Part shown: positions 1-11,153 of the stretch, in pieces
How positions within the stretch are numbered: position 1 is the stretch's first letter
Layout of the letters: each line of letters starts with the position of its first letter
From: Purshia tridentata
Lineage: Eukaryota; Streptophyta; Magnoliopsida; Rosales; Rosaceae
NCBI GenBank assembly: GCA_003254885.1
Contig: QANT01008901.1
Coordinates: 20,493 to 84,492 of the forward strand
DNA: 64,000 nucleotides
Reading direction: 5' to 3'
Notes under the pieces: generated by a model
What the model was told of the DNA's origin: nothing
The model's database searches: none
What the model saw: the letters and a program-made list of their open reading frames with translations, nothing else
Program-made: the position numbers and the translations under genes

Positions 1-16
1 CTTTAGTTGTGTAGCT

Positions 17-1115
17 ATGGCTTCTAAGAAACGTCGTTCTCAGGGGAGAGGGTTCCTCACTTCCTTTTAAACAATTCATAAATTCTGAGAGGGAAACTCA
101 TTATAACCATTTTCTTAAGGGCAAAACTATAATTTATGAGCGAGCTTTCTTTTTTCGTGATCTCTCTGCTAATTTTATCGCTCTCATAGAGTCTAGGGGT
201 TGGAAAGAGTTTGTGTCTCACTATGAAAATTTTGTAGAGGCTATTGTTCGGGAGTTTAATGCCAACTTCCCTCCAAATTTTCGTGAATCCCCCTCTTCCC
301 ATATATATCTTCGTGGTAAGCGTCTCTTGTTTGACCCCGATGAGATAAGAGATTTGTGTCATCTTCCACCATCTTCCTTGTCAGACTACAACAATTTCAA
401 GGCTCAGGTTTCTCCACTGTCTAAGGAGCAGCTATTTTCTATCATGTACACTACTGAGGGATATGTTCCTTCTCCTGGTGAGTGTCTGTCTAGTGGTCTT
501 ATGCCTCCTTTGTACTGGCTTCTATTTCTGTTAGTTCGATCTAAGATCTATCCTACTTCTCAGAAATCTCCTCTTACGAATGATGCCTGTCGGTTGTTAA
601 TTGCAATGACCACTCCCTCTATTCTTGTTCCTTTAGCTGAGTTGATCTTTTATAGGATCATTGAGTGTGGGGTTTTGTCCCACAAATTGAGCACTGGCTT
701 GGTTTTCCCTATTTTGATTACTATGCTTCCTGCCAAGCACAATGTGCCCCTACTGCTGTCGGATGAGTATTATTCACCCGATCTTCATGTGGATATCACT
801 ATCCTTCACAGGAGTCAGTCTGCTGCTCAGTTCAGACCTCCTCAAGCTATGTCTAGTTTTGAACCATTAGATCCTCCTGAACCATCTATTTCTTCCACTT
901 TCGGTACCAGTGGTGGTCTTGATAATGCTTCTTTGATGACATATCTTCAATCGAAGTTTGCCAGCCTTCATGCTCGGTTTGATGATCTTCAAGACATTCA
1001 TACAAAGGTGGACGATCTTCAAGAGACTACCTCTGATATCCAGCAACGCGTGAACCATTTTCCCTATTGGTATTTGTGTGTGGTGTGTCTCATTTTGTCC
1101 CTTTGGCTTTCTTAG
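17..1115 (+). pseudogene. Sirevirus-like envelope-like ORF (putative plant transposon protein domain)
   Basis: This reads as the extra ORF found between pol and the 3' LTR of Sirevirus-type Ty1/copia elements. A start at 17 gives a basic N-terminus (MASKKRRSQ); a frameshift between about 45 and 70 moves the reading into the frame that then stays open to 1115. The body resembles the 'putative plant transposon protein' domain (PF20167-like by eye), from about FINSERE through LLFDPDEIRDLCHLP. The last 60 residues hold a heptad-rich segment (LQSKFASLHARFDDL, VDDLQETTSDI) and end in a hydrophobic stretch (YLCVVCLILSLWL), as in envelope-like proteins with a coiled coil and a terminal membrane segment. 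The stop is two bases before a polypurine tract and an LTR start, which fixes its place in the element. The frameshift suggests it is dead. The domain family is fairly sure; an envelope role is inference. Confidence 0.7.
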
Positions 1116-1116
1116 C

Positions 1117-1130
1117 CAAAAAGGGGGAGA
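1117..1130 (+). other. polypurine tract
   Basis: An A-rich then G-rich purine run (AAAAAGGGGGAGA) directly precedes TGTACGC at 1131. This is the usual primer site for plus-strand DNA synthesis next to a 3' LTR, and this exact type of tract is typical of Sireviruses. Confidence 0.75.
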
Positions 1131-2195
1131 TGTACGCATTCAAAGTAATTATCCTCAAAGCATGTCTCAGTGTTCAAATTCCTTTAGGATCAAGGTAAGT
1201 TGACTTAGAAACCTTGCATGCATCATGGGTGGTAAGAATCTCATTCATATGATTTTAAAAGTGTTTTGAAAAAGCTCAAAAGGGTGTTGTTGATAGGTGT
1301 TGTCGATCTGTAGGATCGGTCCTACACCTGGTAGGATCGATCCCACAGTGGCCTTTTTTGTTTTCTGAAAAATTGCCCAGAGGACTGGTCCTCCTAGTGG
1401 TGGAATCAGTCCTCTAGAGAGGTCCTCGGTTTTGCTTTCAGAGGACCGGTCCTACGAGTGAGGGTGTGCGTTTTTGTGTTTTAAATTCTAGTTTTTCAAG
1501 GTTTTAAAGAGCCCTATTGGGTCCCAATCTCTTTCATAATTGGTTAAATCTTGTTTCCTAGTTTCTAAAGGTTTTTCTTTTATATATAATCTTTCTTAAT
1601 CCTTGTTTAGTTTTGCTCACACATTATACACTTTGAGAGATTGAATTATAAGTTTTTATTGTTAGTGTGAGGTTGTGATATGAACTAGGGTTGCATAAAC
1701 ACATCATATAGACTAGTTCATGGTGCTTTTAAAATAGATAGCATAATAAATTGTTCCTTGTTAAATTTATTTATGCTATCATCCATCATTCATTCATCCT
1801 TCATAATTGTTCGAATTTGATCAGCATCGAGGACAAGGCTGGGTTCATGAGCTCTTGCAAGTAGGATATTGGTGAGAAGGTCTCCTTGCAATTCTAGTGG
1901 TTGAAGTGCAGCGTGTGGCGTGAGGTCAGTGTATCTGTCTAGAAGAAGTCTAGATTAGTTTTGGATAGAGTCACTGGTTGTTGTACTCAATTTTTCATAG
2001 TGGATTGTTTTTCTTTGAACTAAGTCCCACGATTTTTCCCAAGAGTGGGTTTTCCGCGTCAACATTTTCTGTGTATTCTTGTGTGCTTGTTTATTGGTTT
2101 ATCAGCTTAACTTGTTTTTTAATCCGCTTCCTAATAATCAACTTGGTAATTTTTTTAAAATTTGGATTTTTGTTCGAAAAACCTATTCACCCCGC
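1131..2195 (+). mobile_element. 3' LTR of Sirevirus-like Ty1/copia element
   Basis: The LTR begins TGTACGCATTC directly after the polypurine tract. Its later part has the wording usual for these LTRs: a TAAGTCCCACGATTTTTCCC / AAGAGTGGGTTTTCCGCG stretch, then an ACCTATTCACCCCGCC end near 2185-2200. There is no gene inside; the open frame at 1978-2349 has no protein signature. The exact 3' end is uncertain because an inverted LTR fragment follows at once. Confidence 0.6.
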
Positions 2196-2484
2196 CTTTA
2201 GCCTAATTTGGGATCAATTTGGGAAATTTCAGGAGAACGGGTCCTCTGGGCCACTTATCAGAAAATTGAGCCTCGTTACTCTTGAATCGATCCTACTAGG
2301 TGTAGGACTGATCGTACAAATTGATAACCCATTTTTAAAACCTTTTTAAAACACTTTTAAATGCATATGAACAAGATTCTAACCACCTATGATGCATGCA
2401 AGGTTTCTAAGTCAACTTACCTTAATCCTAAATGAATTTGAACACTGAGACAAGCTTTGAGGATAATTACTTTGAACGCATACT
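2196..2484 (-). repeat. inverted partial copy of the same LTR
   Basis: The reverse complement of this stretch aligns with 1131 to about 1430 with few differences over roughly 280 bases. It shares the segments reading AAAGTAATTATCCTCAAAGC, AAGGTAAGTTGACTTAG and GGATCGATCC. It is the 5' part of the LTR in the opposite orientation, so 1131-2484 can fold back on itself. It may come from an inversion or from an abutting second element. Confidence 0.75.
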
Positions 2485-2875
2485 TGAGAATTAACTTGAC
2501 AAACTAAACTAATGCTTACAACCATATGAGTTTTGTCTAAAGGAAATTGCCAATTACAAAAATTACAGTTACAATCCCCTCAGAGACTTTGCAGGTATTT
2601 AATTGAAAGTTAGTACGGAGCTGATCAGAAGTAGTCTTTGTGATTAAGCATGAACTGGATTAGATGTTGATTTTGATTTGAGTCGAGAACAATGTAAAGT
2701 ACAGGAGAATGACTGAATTTGTAAATAAGCTTTAATTCATTTATAATAAAAAGTTTTGTTTTATTTATTTTATCTTTCATGTCACATTCTGGTTATAAAA
2801 GCTAATTGTATGATTAGAGTGTGATTCACTCCTTAATTCGGGATTTATCCTTTAATCTCAGGTTGGGGTGTGACA
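2485..2875 (-). repeat. possible LTR fragment of another Ty3/gypsy element
   Basis: On the minus strand this stretch starts TGTCACACCCCAACC at 2875, a common start of plant gypsy LTRs, and runs AT-rich down to the inverted copia LTR. No coding signal is seen. The plus-strand flank beyond 2875 goes straight into integrase coding sequence, which suggests an insertion junction. The identification rests on the terminal motif only. Confidence 0.35.
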
Positions 2876-2879
2876 ATCT

Positions 2880-3640
2880 TACATCAGCCACTCGAGCTAT
2901 TAACCCCAATGCAAGCCCTTGGCCATTTGCACAATGGGAACTAGATTTGATCGGACCAATGCCCATAGCGGTCACAAAAGTTCAAATGGCAATAGTAGTA
3001 GTGGACTACTTCACAAAGTAGGCAAAAATCGAACCACTAAGGAGCAGCAAGGCTGAAAAGATGGTGGATTTTGTATGGAAGAACATTGTATGCCGGTTCG
3101 GAGTCCCACACGCCCTGATCACGGATAATGGTAAGTAGTTCAACTGCAAGGAATTCAAAGACTTCTATTCAGGCCTGAACATCAGACTGCGCTTTGCCTC
3201 AATCTATCACCTACAATCCAATGGGCAGGTTGAAGCCATTAACAAAATCATCAAGAGGACACTGAAAACAAAACTAAATTTAGCTAAAGGAGATTGGCCA
3301 AAGAAATTATTCGAAGTCTTATGGTCATACAGAACATCCCATCCAACCTCAATGGAAGAGACCCCATTTCTGCCTTCAGCGAGGACGCTGTGGCACCAAA
3401 AGAAATGGGGGCTCTTTGCGAACATAAATGTACAATGTAGACCTGAATGATGACAGACTCAAGCTCAATCTGGACTTGGTGGAAGAAAGACGCGCTAAGG
3501 CTAGCTTATACCGAGCCAAATACCAACAAAGAGTGACCAAATACTACAACAGGCGTGTCAAACCAAGAAGCTTCCTAACAAGTGATTTGGTCAAGAAGTG
3601 CAATCCCCTTGAGGTCAAAGTTGTATAGGCATGGCAGTAA
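2880..3640 (+). pseudogene. Ty3/gypsy integrase fragment (separate copy)
   Basis: Pieces of an integrase core and C-terminal region can be read: WPFAQWELDLIGPMP, VVVDYFTK, then after an in-frame stop VCRFGVPHALITDNG, and YHLQSNGQVEAINK with the catalytic Glu still present. Stops sit after DYFTK and after DNGK, and the frame changes again before the GAG-pre/chromatin-binding-like tail at 3428-3628 (RAKYQQRVTKYYNRRVK). It lies upstream of the protease of the next element, the wrong order for one element, so it is a remnant of a different Tat-type copy whose 5' part is missing. Confidence 0.8.
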
Positions 3641-3699
3641 CAATTCTAATCTAATCCAATTGTTCCTTCACAAAAAAACCATATGATGGCAGCAACCAG

Positions 3700-4250
3700 C
3701 GACGAGAAAAGGTTAACACCATCTTTGGAGGCCCAACCTTAGTGGGTAACTCAAATCAAACTCAGAAAGATTATGTCCGCATAGCTCAGCAAGGATCGGG
3801 CATGCTAGTTGTCGACTTCCACCGAGCAACAAAGAACCCCAAGCTTGGCTAGTCTCCCATTTCCTTCGCTAAAGAAAAGCAGTGAAACTTGATTTTCCTC
3901 TTGACGACCCTTTAGTCATGGAGGCCATAATTGCAAACTTTGATGTGGCTCGAATACTTGTCAATTATGGTAGCTCGGTCAACATCCTTTTTGCCCCAGC
4001 TTTCAAGGCTCTTGCTATCGACCAAGCACAGCTAGACCGGTCAGTTTCTCCCCTACTTAGTTTTTCTGGAGATAGGGTTACTCCCTTTGGGGGGTTGCCT
4101 CCCCCTCACCCTTGGCAAATATCCTTCATCGGCAACTACTATCACATAGTTCTTGGTCGTAGACTGCCCCACGACATACAATGTCATCCTGGGATGCCCA
4201 GCACTTAACCAGCTTAAAGTCATGATCTCCACGCACTTGCTCATGATTAA
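3700..4250 (+). pseudogene. element A gag-pol linker and aspartic protease
   Basis: INTIFGGP is followed by YVRIAQQGSGM, a stop in the linker, then the retroviral-type aspartic protease segment from 3882. The active-site region reads ILVNYGSSVNILF, where the family has V-D-G-G-S-S; the catalytic Asp position holds Asn and the following Gly is Tyr, so the enzyme cannot work. A frameshift follows near 4120-4200, after which the flap region is only partly readable. Confidence 0.7.
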
Positions 4251-4619
4251 ATTTCCAACCTGAGGTGGCATAGGGGTAGTCAAGGGCAACGAAGTTTCAG
4301 CTCGATCATGTTATACGACATCCGTCAGGAAGCAAAAGCTAGCCTAGCCCTCTATGGCTATTTCTGTTTCCCCCACGATCACCAACCTGGAACCTCTCGA
4401 GAATCTGCGTGCGAGTCTTCAAGGCTATAGCTCAACCCGACAACGATTGAGTAGAAGAAGTTTCTATCTCTTCTGCCCATCCAAACTGCAATGTGCGGGT
4501 TGGAACCCATTTGGAAGCCAGTCTCTATGACCAACTCATCTGCTTCGTCGAGGTTTTCGCATGGTCTTACGAGGGTATGCCTGGGATCTTTGCTGAGGAA
4601 ATATCTCATCGCCTGAGCA

Positions 4620-6360
4620 TCAACCCATGACATTGTCCGGCCTGACAGAATCGTCGGCAGTACAAGACAGAAATATATGTAGCAATGAAGGAAAAGGTGG
4701 ACAAATTGTAGAAAATTGGTTTCATTCGCGAAGTTTCCTACTCAGATTGGGTTGCAAATGTTGTCATGGTCAAGAAGTCCAACGGCAAGTGGCGAATGTG
4801 CGTGGACTTCACGGATCTTAACAAGGCCTGTCCCAAAGATAGTTTTTCCTTATCATGAATCGGCCAGCTCATTGACACTACGGCAAGACATGAACTTCTT
4901 AGCTTCATAGATGCTTACTCCAGTTATAATCAGATCCTGATGCATAGTCTTGACTAAGACAACATGGCCTTTATCACCTATCGCGGACTTTATTGTTATA
5001 AGGTTATGCCTTTTGGTCTTAAAAAAGCCGAAGCAACCTACCAACGCCTGGTCAACTCCATTTTTTCCTAGTACATTGGCAAGTCTAGAGAAGTTTATGT
5101 GGATGAAATACTTGTAAAAAGCATCCGCGCCGATCCGTACGTCGACCGACTTACTCAAATGTTCTTAGTGCTCAAAAAGTACTAAATGTGTTTGAAACAG
5201 GCCAAGTGCATGTTCGGTGTATTTTTGGAAAAATTCTTGGCTTTATGGTCAGCCAAAGATGGATTGAGGCAAACCCTGAGAAAATTAAAGCCTTGATTAA
5301 CATGCAGTCTCCTCAGACTCAAAAGGAAGTCCAGAGATTAACAAGTCAAGTTGCTGCCCTAGTACGATTCATATCTAAGGCAAGTGATCATTGTGTTCCA
5401 TTCTTCAAAACTCTCAAGTCCCGGACAAAATACATCAATTGGACTCACGAGTTCGAGAAGGCCTTCCAAGACCTTAAGGATTATATGGGCAAGTCACCAC
5501 TGCTATTCAAACATGTTCTGGGAGAGGAACTACTTCTCTACTTGTCAGTTTCCCAAATAGCCACAAGGTTCGTCTAAATCTGACTTGATGACAGGATCGA
5601 GCACCCATTCTACTAAACTAGCAAAGCTTTCTAGGACGCTGAGACTCAATACCTGGAAATAAAAAAGTTGGCCCTCGCTTTGGTTACATCTGTCTGGCGT
5701 CTTCGCCTATATTTTCAAGCTCACCTTATCATGATCCTGCTCCGACAAGTTTTACAGCAGCCTGAGGTCTCCAAACGACTCATAAAATGGTCCGTCAAGT
5801 TGAGTGAATTTGATATCTCCTATCGTTCGCACCCGGTAATTAAAGGACAAGTCGTTGCAGACTTCATCTCAGAATCCACTTTCCCCCCTGAAGTTGGATC
5901 TTCCTCCACCACCATCCCGGCTAGTATCCCACCCACTTTTTCAACCCCAGCAATCCGATCAGATCGCCCAATCTGGTCTTTGTATCTTGATGGCTTATCA
6001 AATCAGCAGGGCAACGGTGCTGGCCTCGACTTGACGGCACCTGACCAGACCACCATCGAGTATGCTCTTCGGTTTGGCTTCCAAGCATCTAATAATGAGG
6101 CCGAGTATGAGGCCCTCCTTGCCGGTCTGTCCCTGGCACTTAGTATGGATGTGGAATAGCTCCGAATCTACAGTGACTCTCAGCTTGTCGTGAATCAAGT
6201 CACACAAGAGTACTAGGCAAAGGATGAGCACATGGCTACTTACCTAGAAAAGGTCCATAGCCTACTTAATCAATTCTTAGCATACCAGCTCATTTAAATT
6301 CCTCAATCCTCTAATGAGAGGGCTGATGCCTTAGCCCGCCTCACCTCGGCAATCGACCAG
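4620..6360 (+). pseudogene. element A reverse transcriptase and RNase H
   Basis: Reverse transcriptase motifs in order: VKKSNGKWRMCVDFTDLNKACPKD near 4770-4840, LLSFIDAYSSYNQI near 4895, YKVMPFGL near 5000, and YVDE near 5095 in place of YVDD. The thumb and connection region follows at 5188-5577, and a Tat-type RNase H from about 5950 (SLYLDG, NEAEYEALLAGL, IYSDSQLVVNQV, NERADALARL). At least six stops interrupt it, including ones after FSLS, MHSLD, KKY, DVE and QEY. The altered catalytic Asp and the stops make it non-functional. Confidence 0.8.
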
Positions 6361-7591
6361 AACTTCGGCAGGACGGTCCTGATTGAGTTTTTGCCTCACG
6401 TAAGCATGGAGTCTATGGATATCTGTCAGTCAGACAACCAGCCTAATTAGATGGACCTTATCCTAACCTTTCTCAAGTATGGCAACCCCCTTGCTGACAA
6501 ATCTGAAGCTCGGCACTTACAACATTGAGCCTCTCAATACACCATTATCAACAACAAGTTGTACAAGCGGGGTTTTCCATACCTTACCTTTGCTGTCTCA
6601 CCCCTGAACAAGGCAATTGGATCCTCCAGGAAATACACGATGGGGTGTGTGGCAATAATTTCGAGGTCCGGTCCTTAGCTCACAAAGCCATCCGTCAGGG
6701 CTATGATTGGGCGACCCTCCGCGCTAATGCAAAAGCACTCACCCAAAAGTACGCCAAATGTCAAAAATTTGCCACATTTCCGCATCAACCACCCGAATTG
6801 CTTACCACCATGAATAGCCCTTGGCCCTTTGCCCAATGGGGCATTGACCTAATCGGACCTATGATAGCTGGGAAGGGGAAGGTTAACATGGTAGTTGTTG
6901 CAATAGATTATTCCATGAAGTAGGTAGAGATAGAGCCACTTGCAAAGGCAAACACCGAAACCATTAAGGGCTTTATTTGAAAATATATAATCTGCCGCTT
7001 CGGTCTCCCCTATGCCATTATCACTGAAAACAGCAAACAATTCGACAACAAGGATTTTTCAGCCTTTTGCTTGGCATTTACCATCAAGTTGTCTTTTGCC
7101 TCTCAGGCCACCCTCTAGCCAATGACCAGGTTGAGGCCGTTAACAAGACCATCTTACCCGAGGTCTTTTGTTCCTACCAAACCACTTCTTGCTCCTCGAC
7201 TGGGGAGACCCCCTGCTCTTTGGCCTTTGCTTCTGAAGCAGTCATTCACTGCCTCGACACTTTTCACCCGAAGGTCAACAACAAACAAATGACTTCAAGT
7301 CTTGACTTTGCTGAGGAATTTCAGACAAAGGTGGAGCTCCACAAATATGCTTATTAACAGGAGGCAACTCGATACTATAACTCTAAGGTCAAACCCCGCC
7401 TTTTCCAAGTGGGGGACTGGGTACTACAGAGTACCACCCTAACCAAGCTTGGTGCTTTAGAGCCCAATTGGGAAGGCCCTTACGAGATTATCGAGGTCAT
7501 CTGCCCTAGAACATACAGGTTTCGAGCCACAACGGGCAAGGAACTCGGCCATTCATGGCATGCCGAGCACTTTCGCTACTTTTATAAATAA
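6361..7591 (+). pseudogene. element A integrase
   Basis: An H2C2-type zinc finger region (EIHDGVCGNN, later KYAKCQKF) leads into the core reading PWPFAQWGIDLIGPM near 6820 and CRFGLPYAIITEN near 6990, where the second catalytic Asp (DN) has become EN. The third catalytic region near 7110 is frameshifted. The C-terminal part is open at 7409-7591 (GDWVLQSTT, NWEGPYEI, WHAEHFRYFYK), the usual Tat end. Stops occur at several points, for example after DYSMK and GFI. Confidence 0.8.
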
Positions 7592-8060
7592 TATAATGAC
7601 ATTGTGCCCACTTTGGGATCCATTTACTTCAATGAAAGTCCTCCCATGGACCTTTTTTAAAACATTTAAGCATTATTTTTTATGCTCGAATCACTAGGGT
7701 TCGATCCACACTACTCATACAATCTATTCAAAGTACCATGCATTCAAGGGAAATTCAAAGTACCATGCATTCAAGGGAAATCCAAAGTACCATGCATTCA
7801 GGGGAAATCCAAAATACTATGCATTCAAGGGAAATTCAAAATACCATGTATTCTACAAAGAAAAACACAAACTCAAAATGCCTGCTAGGCAAACATTCTT
7901 TTGGTGGGCACCTTACCTAGGCATAGGTCAGAAGCCCTCGAATTACACGTCATTGAAGTACACTCAAAATAAAGTTCAATAAAAATGGTTAGAGCCGGCC
8001 ATATATGGCTCAACCTCCCATCTACTACAAAGAAACATCATGCTCTACCTATCTGCCCTA
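7592..8060 (+). other. non-coding 3' region of element A
   Basis: This lies between the integrase stop and the end of the antisense ORF remnant. Apart from the 27-bp tandem repeat at 7727-7853, nothing coding is seen. Tat elements commonly have such a repeat-rich spacer here. Confidence 0.5.
7727..7853 (+). repeat. 27-bp tandem repeat, 4.7 copies
   Basis: Units start at 7727, 7754, 7781, 7808 and 7835 (partial). The unit core is AAAGTACCATGCATTCAAGG; units 1 and 2 are identical and later units differ at one to four positions. The period is a multiple of three, so several frames stay open through it, but no protein function is implied. Confidence 0.95.
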
Positions 8061-8200
8061 CTAGGCACCATCCGAACCCCCATCTACAGATGCTTTATCT
8101 GTAGGCTCCACTTCTGGGAGCTTGCAGATAGAGCATCCATTGTTATACTTGTCGTCCACCTTTTGCCTAGCTTGGTTTAACTCCTGCCTACATCGCTTGG
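8061..8200 (-). pseudogene. C-terminal remnant of element A antisense ORF
   Basis: On the minus strand, entering from 8200, a frame reads RCRQELNQARQKVDDKYNNG and continues about 26 residues (including CSICKLPEVEPTDKAS) to tandem TAG stops at 8058-8063. The charged heptad-like start matches the coiled-coil C-terminal parts of the antisense ORFs in Tat elements B and C in this window. The upstream part is missing because the 8201-10996 block replaces it. The call rests on position, strand and composition, not on a domain hit. Confidence 0.45.
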
Positions 8201-10996
8201 TTTAACGACCCGTACTGTCCTAAGTAATTTTTAACTGGGCCCAGAGTTGATTTTTGATTCAAGTGGGATTTTAGTTTTGACTTTGGGTCTGTTGGAAAGA
8301 TCTTGAACACGAGAGTTCTTAGACTTGAACCATTCGTTGTTTGGGGGTACAGCTCGGAAGTTTTGAATGTGACAAGAGGCCAAAAGTTGACCTTTTAAAT
8401 TTCTCAGTTTTCGAATTAGACTTTGACTTGGTTGGGTAGAGCTCGACTCCACGAGTTCGTAGACACGTAGCTTGCGTCGTTTGAAGCTACGGTTTGAGAA
8501 ATACGGATGTTTAAAGTGAGGGGCAAACTTGTAATTTTTGTGAAGTGGTTTTTAAAAATTCCAAAAATTTATGGAACTCTCTCTCTCTCTCTCTCTTATT
8601 TCTCTCTCTTGCATAGACCCCCCCTCGTGACTTCCTTTTCTCCTTCCCTGTGAGCACGACAACAACCTAACCACCCATATTTCTGGCCAGCTTTCCGGCT
8701 GCCACCGCATTGACCCAGATCCGGCGACCCACCCCTAGCCCTCTCCCTTCTCTCCTGAGCTCTCTTCCTTCTCCCTGCATGTGAGTGTTGCCGTTGCCAT
8801 CGAGCCCAACCTATTCCGGCAACACTAGATGACGAGACCAGCTGAGAAACACTCCCTAGTTGTCGCTCCCCAGAGCTCCCCCACACAGGCCAAACACTCT
8901 CCAGCAAGAAGTCATGCCGAAAAACACCCAATCCGCCACCACTTTACTCGTCAATTCTAGCTAGATTCCGGCCCCGTTCACCTCGAAGTTAAGTGGGTTT
9001 TTCTCCTTTAGGTATGGGTTTTCTTTCACCCATGGTTTGAGTAGTCAATTTTGAGTATTTTGTGAATGTGAAGTTGGGGTTTTGAGGCCATTTCGAATTT
9101 AGCATGGGTTTTCAAAATTAATACAAATTGTGAGGTGTTTTGGGCAATTTCCATATTTAGGAACCTCTAATTGAAGATTATAATGAGAAATTTTGTGAAA
9201 TTTTGTGGAAAATTGAAAGTTGGAAATATGGGGCTTATGCCCATTTCGGGATTTCTAGAAATCTAAAGTGTTTTTGGTGGTTTAATTGCAATTGTGAGTG
9301 ATTTTCACCCATAGGAGCAATTAATTGGTTTTTAGAATGGTTAGTTTGAGGAAATTTGGAGAAATGGTGATTTTTGAGGTTTAAAGCCACTTTGAGTGGT
9401 GTTGGTGATGATGGGAATCTCTTAGCCGCTAATTCTCGGGTTTAACGTAACTATTAGATGCTAATCAAGTTGTTTTTAACCTTGGATTAATTAGAAGTGG
9501 TTTTGGTTAACAAACCTCAATTTAAATTGTTATTTGGACTCTTGTTGGGCTTTGAAGCGACACTTGAATGACCCTCGGTCAAGTTTTGCAATAATAGAAG
9601 TTATTTGGAGAAATTTAATGAATTAAAATGATCTAATAGTGTTAGATTATGAGTCGAGAATTTTGTTGTTTAAATATAGAATTGTGGAGCTAAATGCCTA
9701 AGACACGCACTCTTGTTTTTATAACCTTGAATTGAATATTTTTTTGACATGAATCATTCTTATGTTAGGCGAGACCCCCCAGACCAAAGACGATCCAGCT
9801 GAAGACCAAAGCTAGGCTCCTTCTGTGAGTGGACTTGATTTCATAAAAGTTTATGTCATTTAATAATTATTACTGAATTGATTTAATTTATGGTATTGAT
9901 TTGAGTTTTCTAAATTTAAGTTCTTTGAGTATTTCATGTGAGATTAGTGACCATTAATAGTTGATCCATGAAAAGATTGGACATATTTCAGTTTTCTCAT
10001 TTCAGTTTTCATGCACGAGTTTTTGAGAATATGTTGGATTTCAAAGGGCTATTGTGCCAAGGATTTACTGGTTGTGGTTTTTTGGGAAATTAAAATTGGT
10101 TTTTATAATGCCATGTGAGTACCCAGTTCCAGATAAGTTCAATGAGGTCTTTGGGACCCATCGTGACACACACTAAGGCTTTGGGCTGTGTGTTGCAGTG
10201 CCTTGCCCTTTGGGAGTAGCTCTACGTGCACATACGACCAGTTATTCACCCTAGCTGTACGATGCAGGATTCCGCATACGTGTATGGCTAGTTAGATTTG
10301 CCCTGCTCGTACAATGCAGTATTCCGAAAGAGTGCACGGCCAGTTCTCCAGGGTACTTGGATGGTGGTATTGTCATTTTACTTCTCAGAAACATGGATTT
10401 TAGAAGTTATTATTTTTCAGCTATTAAATTAATTTGAAATTCTTTTGAAATAGTTATGAAAGGATTTTAAAACTAGGGGAATTTAAAGTGAGACATAAGG
10501 TCTTAGTGCCAAGTTATTTATGTTATTTGGAGATATTAATTGATCTTTACAACTTGTACTACTTACTCGTTACTTTGTCCACTTACTAAGTAATCTCACA
10601 TTTCCTCTTTCTCTTGTCGTTTTAAATTTCTCCTCAAGTTGTAGCGGTGGAACGGTTGAGCCAGAGACGTCGAGGCAATTAGTCTAACTTTTGTAACCTC
10701 GTAGGAACTTCGCAAATGTTGTAATTTTATTTCTTTGACTAATCCTGTAGCATAGCTCTGATAACTTAGTGAACACTCAAACAGTTGGTTTTGAACTTAT
10801 TTGGGTCAGAGACCCTTTGGTTGTGGTTGGGAAGTTGCAGTTTTATTTAGAAGTGCTTTCACAGGTTTCTTTAAGTGGGTTAGTCGAATTTTAGGGGAAG
10901 TTCTGCCGAATTTTCGGAAAGATTTCCTTTGATATTGGATTCCTCTAAGATCACTCCGAGTTCTAGCTAGGGTGAAATTCGGGGTCGGTCTTGTCA
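8201..10996 (+). mobile_element. LTR-like block, copy 1 (TTTAACGACCCG...TTGTCA)
   Basis: This 2.8 kb block has a related copy in inverted orientation at 49613-51806. Both start (T/G)TTAACGACCCG or TGTAACGACCCG and end GTCCTGTCA or GTCTTGTCA. They share the internal order of a GTCTACGAACTCGTG-type segment, a pyrimidine-rich C/T tract near 8580-8610, a CTGTACGATGCAGG repeat zone near 10240-10340 and a long AT-rich half. No coding domain was found. This suits a long solo LTR of a Ty3/gypsy family, but I see no matching 5-bp target duplication (CTTGG versus TGACC), so the ends may be recombinant. The minus-strand open frame at 8596-8931 has no protein signature. Confidence 0.6.
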
Positions 10997-11153
10997 TGAC
11001 CCAATATCAAGTGGGTCCAATCCAACCCCAAGAGAGCATTCAGAAGGAAGCAACCAATTCAACCCAGATAGAGACAGTTTTATTCGAGATTCATTCAATC
11101 CATGGAGGATCCAAACCCACAGAAGGGTCGTCTGCACAGCGACACAGCTTGAA

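Larger units (their letters stand above)
3640..8200 (+). mobile_element. Tat-lineage Ty3/gypsy element A (degenerate)
   Basis: The order protease, reverse transcriptase, RNase H (two units), integrase on the plus strand, followed by an ORF remnant on the minus strand, is the Tat layout. The INTIFGGP motif near 3714, usually just before the Tat protease, marks the gag-pol junction. No LTR was recognised on either side. The 3' part is cut at 8200 by a 2.8 kb LTR-like block. Dozens of stops and shifts show long decay. Confidence 0.75.

Noticed and set aside
867-1139. Minus-strand open frame opposite the envelope-like ORF
   Set aside because: Shadow of the plus-strand coding sequence; no motif.
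1978-2349. 123-codon open frame
   Set aside because: It spans LTR sequence and the inverted LTR fragment; hydrophobic by composition only.
7727-7853. CRISPR-like regular repeat
   Set aside because: Contiguous 27-bp tandem repeat without spacers in a plant retroelement.
8201-10996. Calling this a proven solo LTR
   Set aside because: Flanking 5-mers do not match and one terminal base is off the TG...CA rule, so only an LTR-like call is made.
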